Under the pieces are notes generated by a model. The model had not been told where the DNA came from. It worked only from the letters and a program-made list of their open reading frames with translations, and made no database searches. A program made the position numbers and the translations under genes. Of a stretch of 38,673 nucleotides of DNA, positions 9,641-19,859 are shown piece by piece. Origin of the DNA: Candidatus Bathyarchaeota archaeon (GTDB lineage: Archaea; Thermoproteota; Bathyarchaeia; Bathyarchaeales; Bathycorpusculaceae). Location: the NCBI GenBank assembly GCA_018396955.1, contig JAGTQI010000005.1, positions 1-38,673 on the forward strand. Direction: 5' to 3'. Position 1 is the first letter of the stretch. Each line of letters begins with the position of its first letter.

Positions 9641-9781
9641 ATGGGGGAAGAAGAAACCTATCATTGTCTACTTTGTGGCAGAGAAATCACAAGAGAGGAG
9701 TATGAAACTTATGATGGGCTTTGCCCAGAATGCTACGAACTTGAAATTGCCGAACTTGACATGGACCTTGAAGAAGACTAG
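9641..9781 (+). CDS. Small zinc-ribbon-like protein, 46 aa (absent from supplied ORF track)
   Basis: ATG 9641 to TAG 9781: MGEEETYHCLLCGREITREEYETYDGLCPECYELEIAELDMDLEED; CxxC...CxxC; fills the gap before trxB. Confidence 0.6.
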   Translation: MGEEETYHCLLCGREITREEYETYDGLCPECYELEIAELDMDLEED

Positions 9782-10308
9782 CGGCTAGCAAAACAATTAA
9801 AATGGCGTTACAGCCAAATACTCGGTTAAGGTTGTTAGGGAAATGGAAGATTGGGAATTAATAATTATTGGCGCTGGTGCCGCTGGCTTAACGGCTGGAA
9901 TATACGCTGTTAGAAGTGGGTTGAAAGCGTTAATCCTTGAGGAGAAGATTGCTGGTGGAACAGCCGCCGACGCCCCAATAATCGAGAACTATCCGGGCTT
10001 CGAGCGGATAAGCGGACTTGAGCTTATGCAGAAAATTGTGGCGCAATGTAGGAGGCTTGGCGCCGAAATCCGAGAGTTTGAAAAGGTTACGAGCCTAAAC
10101 TTAAAGGGCGAGGACAAAATTGTCGAAACTGTTAGGGCTTCTTATAGGGCTAAGGCTGTTATCATTGCTTCTGGCACAAGCTACGCTGAGCTTGGCGTCC
10201 CGGGCGAAAAAGAATTTCGCGGCAGAGGAGTAAGCTATTGTGGCATTTGCGATGGACCACTTTTTAAGGGTAAACGTGTTCTGGTGGTCGGCGGCGGCAA
10301 CTCTGCTG

Positions 10309-10460
10309 TGGCTACAGCCCTCTATTTGACTGATTTAGCTTCAGAGGTTAAGGTTGTACATAGAAGAGATGCGTTCAGGGCTGAGGAGGCGCGCGTTAGA
10401 GCTTTATTGGAAAAACCTAATGTCGAGGTTTTCTGGAATTCTGAGTTGAAGGAGATTAAG
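10309..10460 (+). repeat. Direct repeat copy A (152 bp) inside trxB
   Basis: Read as identical to 10478..10629 at offset 169. Confidence 0.93.
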
Positions 10461-10477
10461 CTCTAACGCGCGCCTCC

Positions 10478-10629
10478 TGGCTACAGCCCTCTATTTGACT
10501 GATTTAGCTTCAGAGGTTAAGGTTGTACATAGAAGAGATGCGTTCAGGGCTGAGGAGGCGCGCGTTAGAGCTTTATTGGAAAAACCTAATGTCGAGGTTT
10601 TCTGGAATTCTGAGTTGAAGGAGATTAAG
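10478..10629 (+). repeat. Direct repeat copy B (152 bp) inside trxB
   Basis: Read as identical to 10309..10460; separated by 17 bp, ctctaacgcgcgcctcc. Confidence 0.93.
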
Positions 10630-11035
10630 GGTGAAAAACTCGTTAGCAAGGTTGTGCTTTCTAATTCCAAAACTGGTGCTGTCACAGAGCTTCCGATAGA
10701 TGGAATTTTTGTTCAGGTTGGTGAAAGGCCTAACAGCCAACTCGCGAAGGAAGCTGGAGTAACCGTAGACGAGCATGGCTACATAATTGTTGATGCTCGT
10801 CAAAGAACAAACGTTCCCGGGGTTTATGCGGCTGGCGACGTTACTAATCACCCGGTTAAGCAGGTTGGGACGGCTGTTGGGCAGGGGATAACCGCCGCCT
10901 TGGAGGCTTATGGTTTTATTCGCAGACCCTACTATTTTAAGCAGTAATGCGCCATTTTGCTCCAAAAATATTATATTATTCTATGGTCTTTCATTCAAAG
11001 CTTCTAGTGCTGATGCGTTTAGATAAGCAACGGGT

Positions 11036-12259
11036 TTGGAGAATGGTGAAATGAGCGGAGAACAAACGGTTGTTGTAAGCATAAACCAAGACTATTGTAG
11101 CCGCTGTTCCATATGTTATTCCATATGCCCCTACGAAGCCGTAAGGCGGGATGCTGAGACCGGCAAGGTGGAGATAGACCTTCAGAAATGTCAGGTTTGT
11201 GGGATATGCTATAGTGCATGCCCGGTTTTCGCCATAGAGATAGTTTATTACGACTACGACAGTTTGGTGGGCTATGTTGAGGGTGAGCGAAAAAGAACCG
11301 GGGCTGAAACGCTTGTGCTTATGTGTCGGGGGAACTCGCCTTCAACAAGGGAAGTTGAAGAAATCCTAGCTGAGCAAGGCTTAAGCATAAAGGATTATAT
11401 TCCGCTTCGCTTGCCGTGTTCTGGGCGTATTCCAACAGAATTCATATTCAAGGTTTTGGGTTCCGGCATTAAAAATGTGGTCTCAGTTCAATGTGAGGAT
11501 TTTTTCTGCCGCTTCAAAGAAGGCACAAAAATCAACACAAGACGGCTTTTTCTTGGGAGAAGAGTTCTTGAAGAGCTAGGCTTCAGCAAGGATGCCGTTC
11601 AGGTTGTTAAATATTCGCGGAAGGCTGTTTATGATACTACGAAGTGTGTTGGCTGCGACAAATGTGTCTTTATATGCCCCTACGCAGCTATAGAGGCTGA
11701 GCCCTTTGCCACGCCGAAGGTTCTTAACGATTATTGCATGGGTTGTGGTGCGTGCGCCTTAGTCTGTCCACATCACGCCATTCAGGTTAAGGGTTTTGAG
11801 TTCGAAAATGTTTTGAAGCGTTATAGCGATTCAGCCATTAGGCTGAAGGCTGAGGGTAAATCACCGGTAATCCTTGTCTTCTGTTGCCAGTGGTCTGAGT
11901 TTTCAGCCCTTGACAATCCTGAAGGCATCCTTTTCAAACGGAACGCCGTCACGTTTGAGGTTCCATGCTTTAAGGCTCTTGACCCAGTGCATGTTGTTAA
12001 TGCTTTGAGGAACGGTTTTGACGGGGTTATGGCTGTTGTTTGCTCTGCTAAGGACTGCAAGCTTCAGGAGGGACGCGACACTGCTGAAAGAAATATGAAT
12101 GTGCTTAGGGACGTTTTGAAGAAAATGGGCTTAATTGAGCGTTTTGAGCTTTATGAGGTTTCTCCAAGGGATGCTGGCAAATTTGAGGAGAGGCTTGAAG
12201 ATTTTGTGAGGAGGGTTTCGGCTTTACCGCCAATAAAACCTTTGAGAATGGAGGCCTAG
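11036..12259 (+). CDS. Polyferredoxin with two MvhD/FlpD-type domains (tandem [Fd-FlpD]x2 architecture)
   Basis: CSRCSICYSICP, CQVCGICYSACP, MCRGN...PCSGRI...QCEDFFC, then CVGCDKCVFICP, CMGCGACALVCP, FCCQW...VPC...VCSAKDC. Start TTG 11036 or ATG 11051. Confidence 0.85.
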   Translation: MENGEMSGEQTVVVSINQDYCSRCSICYSICPYEAVRRDAETGKVEIDLQKCQVCGICYSACPVFAIEIVYYDYDSLVGYVEGERKRTGAETLVLMCRGNSPSTREVEEILAEQGLSIKDYIPLRLPCSGRIPTEFIFKVLGSGIKNVVSVQCEDFFCRFKEGTKINTRRLFLGRRVLEELGFSKDAVQVVKYSRKAVYDTTKCVGCDKCVFICPYAAIEAEPFATPKVLNDYCMGCGACALVCPHHAIQVKGFEFENVLKRYSDSAIRLKAEGKSPVILVFCCQWSEFSALDNPEGILFKRNAVTFEVPCFKALDPVHVVNALRNGFDGVMAVVCSAKDCKLQEGRDTAERNMNVLRDVLKKMGLIERFELYEVSPRDAGKFEERLEDFVRRVSALPPIKPLRMEA

Positions 12260-12263
12260 CCTA

Positions 12264-14499
<2,236 letters not shown>

Positions 14500-14660
14500 A
14501 GTTAAATTTAGGCGTAGGCTAAAGCTTAAATTGGATACCCCCATTTACATTTTGGGTCATGAAAAGCCAATGGCAACTCTCCTTTATAGATATTAAATTG
14601 TGAAAATGGCTTTGAGAAACAGTGCTCCAATCACGTAGTAAACCAGTTAATGATGGAAAA

Positions 14661-14670
14661 TTAAATATAT
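14661..14670 (+). promoter_or_regulatory. Candidate archaeal TATA box upstream of acs
   Basis: gaaaattaaatatatag about 50 nt upstream of the ATG at 14718; purine-rich BRE-like flank. Confidence 0.35.
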
Positions 14671-16155
14671 AGCTGGTAAAACATTTTCTGCTTCTAAAAT
14701 ACATGATGTGATTAGAAATGCTGGAAAAAACACGGTCTGAATCTTTGCCGGTAGAGTTAAAATATTGGCCGGTAAAGAGGTACATGGATGTTTACCGAAA
14801 ATCGCTAGATGACATAGAAGATTTTTGGGAGCAAGAAGCGAGAAAACTTGAGTGGTTTAGAACATGGGATAAAGTTCTTGAGTGGGATCCGCCCTTCGCG
14901 AAGTGGTTTCCAGGAGGCTTAATAAACGCTGCCTACCTTTGCGTTGATAGACACTTGAAAACTTGGAGAAGAAACAAGGTAGCCATGTACTGGGAAGGGG
15001 AGGGAGGCGAGGAGAAAACTCTAAGTTACTCTCAGCTTTATAGGGAAGTAAACCGCTTAGCATGTGCCCTCCAAAAAATAGGCGTTAGAGACGGGGACAG
15101 AATAGCCCTTTACCTGCCGATGATTCCTGAGTTGCCTATCGCCATGTTGGCATCAGCAAGGATAGGCGCAATACACACTGTGGTTTTCTCCGGATTTAGT
15201 TCTATGGCGCTTGCAGACAGGATAAACGATACAGAAGCCAAGGTGCTTATCACCGCAGACGGCGGCTATAGAAGGGGAAAAACCATACCTTTAAAAGAAA
15301 TAGCTGACCAAGCCCTAGAGCACACACCTTCAATTGAAAAGGTTATTGTGGTTAAGCGAACAGGCCAACAGGTTAAAATGAAAGAGGGAAGGGATCTCTG
15401 GTATCATGAAATTGTAGAAGACGCTAAGGAGGACGTGGCTCCCCTACCGGTGGAAAGCACCCATCCGCTCTATATCCTCTACACCTCTGGCACGACAGGC
15501 AAGCCAAAAGGCATAGTTCACAGCACCGGCGGATACTTAGTCTTTATAAATTCGATATACCAATGGGTTTTTGACATTAAGGAGGACAGCGTATACTGGT
15601 GCACTGCGGATGTTGGCTGGGTTACAGGGCATAGCTCAATCGTATATGCGCCGCTTATGCATGGCGCATCTATAGTTGTCTACGAAGGAGCCCCAGATTA
15701 TCCAAGACCAGATAGATGGTGGGAAATAATAGAAAAATACAAGGTTACAATATTTTACACTTCGCCAACAGCCATACGCATGTTTATGAGATATGGCGAA
15801 GAATGGCCTAAAAAGCATGATTTAAGCAGTTTAACAATACTCGGCAGTGTGGGGGAACCAATAAATCCAGAAGCATGGCTTTGGTATTTCAAGCACATAG
15901 GAGGAGAACGCTGCCCAATTGTGGACACTTGGTGGCAGACGGAGACGGGAGGCATAATGATATCGCCAGCGCCAGGAATAGGGCTTGTTCCTCTAAAGCC
16001 TGGGTCAGCCACATTTCCCTTGCCCGGCATTGACGCAGATGTCGTTGACGAAAATGGCAACCCCCTTCCCCCAGGTGTAAGAGGCTACCTGGTTATAAAA
16101 AAGCCTTGGCCAGGCATGTTAATGACTTTGTATAAAGACCCGGAGCGTTATAAGC

Positions 16156-16577
16156 AAACTTATTGGTCTAGGTTTCCAGGGGTCTATTACACCGGAGACT
16201 ATTGCATGAAAGATGAAGATGGCTATTTCTGGCTTCTTGGGAGGGCAGACGAAGTTCTAAAGGTTGCGGGGCACAGACTGGGAACTATGGAGCTTGAGAG
16301 CGCCGTTATTTCCCATCCGGCAGTGGCTGAAGCCGCCGTAATAGGAAAGCCCCACGAAATTAAAGGAGAGGGCATTGTTGTTTTTGCTATCCTAAGGCAA
16401 GGTTACGCTCCAAGCGAAAAACTTAAGGAAGAGTTACGAGAGTTCATGAGAAAAACGATAGGACCTGTGGCCACACCAGACGAAATTTACTTCGTTTCAA
16501 AACTGCCAAAAACAAGAAGCGGAAAAATCATGAGGAGAGTTTTAAGAGCTGTTGTTTCAGGCATGCCAGTAGGCGAT
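16156..16577 (+). repeat. Direct repeat copy A (422 bp) inside acs
   Basis: Identical by reading to 16596..17017 at offset 440. Confidence 0.93.
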
Positions 16578-16595
16578 TTCGCATCCGCCGCAGCT

Positions 16596-17017
16596 AAACT
16601 TATTGGTCTAGGTTTCCAGGGGTCTATTACACCGGAGACTATTGCATGAAAGATGAAGATGGCTATTTCTGGCTTCTTGGGAGGGCAGACGAAGTTCTAA
16701 AGGTTGCGGGGCACAGACTGGGAACTATGGAGCTTGAGAGCGCCGTTATTTCCCATCCGGCAGTGGCTGAAGCCGCCGTAATAGGAAAGCCCCACGAAAT
16801 TAAAGGAGAGGGCATTGTTGTTTTTGCTATCCTAAGGCAAGGTTACGCTCCAAGCGAAAAACTTAAGGAAGAGTTACGAGAGTTCATGAGAAAAACGATA
16901 GGACCTGTGGCCACACCAGACGAAATTTACTTCGTTTCAAAACTGCCAAAAACAAGAAGCGGAAAAATCATGAGGAGAGTTTTAAGAGCTGTTGTTTCAG
17001 GCATGCCAGTAGGCGAT
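16596..17017 (+). repeat. Direct repeat copy B (422 bp) inside acs
   Basis: Identical by reading to 16156..16577; separated by 18 bp, ttcgcatccgccgcagct. Confidence 0.93.
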
Positions 17018-17145
17018 GTCACAACATTAGAAGATGAAGCCTCCGTAGAAGAAGCAAAGCAAGTTTACGAGGAATTCAAAAAGATGATTAAGCTTTGAAT
17101 GAATGAAATTATGGTAAATTCTAATCTCTAGTAATTGTTCTGGAA

Positions 17146-17195
17146 GTAGTATTTTTTGGCTTCACTAGCAGAGCTATACTACTGTTCTTTTTTAA
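17146..17195 (+). terminator. Candidate terminator downstream of acs
   Basis: gtagtat...atactac 7-bp perfect stem (17146-17152 / 17176-17182) followed by tgttctttttt. Confidence 0.4.
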
Positions 17196-17429
17196 TTCTA
17201 AAACTGAATTTAGGTGCGGTGTTTCAACTCCCCCACGCAGAATGTTGGATAGAAACAACACACTTTCAAAGGTCACGTTGTAGTTGAAATTGAATAAGAG
17301 CTGTAAAAATCAAGGTGCAAGCCGTATTTACGTCATTTCTACAGTTAATTTTCCACACACTCAACAACTAAATTTAAATTATAGACACTGCAATAATCTA
17401 GTTTCATTAAATCATCAAATGGTGATGAA

Positions 17430-18374
17430 ATGGAGAAAAAACTTAAATTCGCCTTCTACTGGGCGGCAAGCTGCGGCGGATGCGAAATCGCCGTCTTAGA
17501 CATTAACGAGAAAATCTTGGATGTTGTAGGCAAGGCGGACATCGTTTTTTGGCCTGTTGCCATGGACATAAAATATAAAGATGTTGAAGCCATGCCAGAC
17601 AAGAGCATAGACGTATGCTTTTTCAATGGAGCTATAAGAACAGAGGAAAACGAGTATATGGCAAAACTGTTAAGGCAAAAATCAAAAGTGCTGGTGGCTT
17701 TCGGCTCATGTGCATGCGACGGCTGCGTAGTAGGTTTAGGGAACTTATGGAGTAGAGAGAAAATTTTTGAAAGAGTATACTTTGAGACACCTTCAACGAG
17801 GAATCCGCAGAGTGTAACTCCTCAAACACGAGTTAAAGTTGCGCGAGGAGAGCTGGAACTTCCAGAGTTTTACGACACTGTCAAAACCTTGGCGCAAACC
17901 GTCGACGTTGACTACTTCATTTCTGGCTGTCCCCCTCCAGTTCCAAGGATAATTGAAGCTTTAGACGCCATTTTAAACGGAAAACTCCCACCTAAAGGCT
18001 CAAGCTTCCTACTAAACAAGTCGGTCTGCGACGAATGCCCAAGAGAAAAGAAGGACCGAAAAATAACCCAGGTAAAGAGAATCTACGAAATAGAAGACGA
18101 CTTCAAAACATGTTTTCTAGATCAAGGCGTGATATGCATGGGGCCAGCCACTAGAGGCGGATGCAGCGCCCAATGCCTTAAGGCGAATATACCCTGCACG
18201 GGATGCGGCGGACCAGCTCCGAGAGTGACAGACCAGGGCGCAGCCATGATAAGCGCCTTCGCCTCCATAGCAGCAGATCCAAAGGTTATTGAGCAGGTGG
18301 TTGACCCTGTTGGGACCTTCTACAAGTATTCCCTCGCTAATTCCATTTTAAGGAGGAGGGTGATGCCCAAATGA
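17430..18374 (+). CDS. mvhG: [NiFe]-hydrogenase small subunit, MvhG-type (copy 1)
   Basis: [64 protein letters not shown]. Confidence 0.94.
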   Translation: MEKKLKFAFYWAASCGGCEIAVLDINEKILDVVGKADIVFWPVAMDIKYKDVEAMPDKSIDVCFFNGAIRTEENEYMAKLLRQKSKVLVAFGSCACDGCVVGLGNLWSREKIFERVYFETPSTRNPQSVTPQTRVKVARGELELPEFYDTVKTLAQTVDVDYFISGCPPPVPRIIEALDAILNGKLPPKGSSFLLNKSVCDECPREKKDRKITQVKRIYEIEDDFKTCFLDQGVICMGPATRGGCSAQCLKANIPCTGCGGPAPRVTDQGAAMISAFASIAADPKVIEQVVDPVGTFYKYSLANSILRRRVMPK

Positions 18375-19828
18375 AAGAGATAGTCATAAACCCAATAACA
18401 AGGCTTGAGGGTCACGGGAAAATAACCATATTCCTAAACGATGAAGGCGACGTGGAGGAGGCTTACTTCCAAGTTCCAGAACTCCGCGGCTTTGAAAAAT
18501 TCTGCGAAGGTCGAAGAGCCGAAGACTTGCCATTAATAATGACACGCATTTGCGGAGTCTGCCCAGTTGCCCACCATATGGCAAGCGCCAAAGCCCTAGA
18601 CGCGGCTTTCAATGTTGAACCACCTGAACCAGCCAAAAAACTCCGCGAATTAATGTATTGTGGCTACTACTTATACGACCACACATTGCACTTTTACTAT
18701 TTAGGCGGTCCAGATTTTGTTGTTGGACCAGACGCACCGCCAGAAAAACGAAACGTTTTAGGCGTCATCGAGAAGGCGGGCCTTGAAATCGGCAAGGAGG
18801 TTATAAAGCATAGGGCTTACGGACAAAAGATAACCGAAATCTTGGGAGGTAAGGCCACTCACCCAGTAAGCGCATGCATCCCAGGGGGGTTTGCAAGACC
18901 AATTTCAGAGGAAGAGCGGCGAGAAATCGAACAGATGGTGAGAAGTTGCCTTGAATTCGCCAAGTTTTCGCTGAAGCTCTTCGATGACATAGTCTTAAAA
19001 AACACGGATTATGTAAACCTGATCAAAAGTGAACCATACACGTTGAAGACTTATTATATGGGTTTGGTGGACAAAAACAATAAGGTGAACTTTTACGATG
19101 GAAACGTCCGCGTAGTCGATCCCAACGGCCGAGAATTCGTCAAATTCTCACCAAGAGAGTATTTAGACGTTATAGAAGAGCACGTGGAACCATGGACTTA
19201 CGTGAAGCTTCCATACTTGAAGAAGATAGGCTGGAAAGGTCTTGTGGACGGTCCAGAAAGCGGAGCCTACCGTGTCGGTCCATTGGGAAGGCTTAACGCG
19301 GCGGATGGCATGGCAACACCGCTAGCTCAAGCCGAATATGAGCGGATGTATGCTACACTAGGCGGAAAACCTGTTCACAACACTTTGGCTTACCATTGGG
19401 CTAGGCTTATTGAGCTTTTGTACGCGGCTGAACGCGCCCTAGAACTTGTAACGGACCCAGAAATAACTAGCAAAAATGTCCGCAACAAGCCTGGCAAGCC
19501 AGGCGAAGGCGTTGGAATTGTGGAGGCTGCAAGGGGCACGCTTATACATCATTATCAATTGGACGAGAACGCTTTGGCTAAAAAAGTTAATTTGATAGTT
19601 GCCACCGTCAACAACGCGCCAAGCATCTGCATGTCCATTAGAAATGCGGCTAAAGGCTTAATCAAGAAGGGCAATGTTACCGACGGCATATTAAACATGG
19701 TGGAGATGGCTTTCCGGGCTTACGACCCATGTTTCGCATGTGCCACCCATTTTGCGGTTGGCCAAATGCCCCTGGAGGTTGAAATTTATGACAGCGAGAA
19801 AAGGCTCGTCCAAAAAATCAAAAGGTAA
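18371..19828 (+). CDS. mvhA: [NiFe]-hydrogenase large subunit, MvhA-type (copy 1)
   Basis: RICGVCPVAHH (L1) and DPCFACATH (L2), followed by a 25-aa tail typical of a protease-cleaved C-terminus; 4-nt overlap with mvhG. Confidence 0.95.
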   Translation: MKEIVINPITRLEGHGKITIFLNDEGDVEEAYFQVPELRGFEKFCEGRRAEDLPLIMTRICGVCPVAHHMASAKALDAAFNVEPPEPAKKLRELMYCGYYLYDHTLHFYYLGGPDFVVGPDAPPEKRNVLGVIEKAGLEIGKEVIKHRAYGQKITEILGGKATHPVSACIPGGFARPISEEERREIEQMVRSCLEFAKFSLKLFDDIVLKNTDYVNLIKSEPYTLKTYYMGLVDKNNKVNFYDGNVRVVDPNGREFVKFSPREYLDVIEEHVEPWTYVKLPYLKKIGWKGLVDGPESGAYRVGPLGRLNAADGMATPLAQAEYERMYATLGGKPVHNTLAYHWARLIELLYAAERALELVTDPEITSKNVRNKPGKPGEGVGIVEAARGTLIHHYQLDENALAKKVNLIVATVNNAPSICMSIRNAAKGLIKKGNVTDGILNMVEMAFRAYDPCFACATHFAVGQMPLEVEIYDSEKRLVQKIKR

Positions 19829-19859
19829 AGGAAAAGGGAGGAAAAGGAGGGGAGCAAAG

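Larger units (their letters stand above)
9843..10947 (+). pseudogene. trxB: Thioredoxin reductase, interrupted by internal 169-bp duplication unit (two ORFs: 9843..10466 and 10495..10947)
   Basis: GAGAAGLTAGIYA, YCGICDGPLF, GGGNSAVATALYL, C-terminal GVYAAGDVTNHPVKQVGTAVGQGITAA. Removing 169 bp gives 936 nt = 311 aa plus stop in frame. Confidence 0.85.
14718..17098 (+). pseudogene. acs: Acetyl-CoA synthetase (AMP-forming), interrupted by internal 440-bp duplication unit (ORFs 14718..16649 and 16646..17098)
   Basis: [70 protein letters not shown]. Removing 440 bp gives 1941 nt = 646 aa plus stop. Confidence 0.92.

Noticed and set aside
9843-10947. Calling trxB two real separate genes
   Set aside because: The second ORF is the C-terminal part of the same enzyme beginning within an exact duplicate of the first ORF's 3' end; a single 311-aa gene is recovered by removing one unit.
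17284-17499. 71-aa + ORF upstream of mvhG
   Set aside because: Overlaps mvhG out of frame and covers the AT-rich promoter region; no conservation signal.
19740-19859. ORF-track start of HdrA::MvhD at 19740
   Set aside because: The extra 40 aa (Lys/Gly/Arg rich) overlap the mvhA C-terminus in another frame and are followed by a GGAGG ribosome-binding tract; GTG 19860 or ATG 19869 is a better start.
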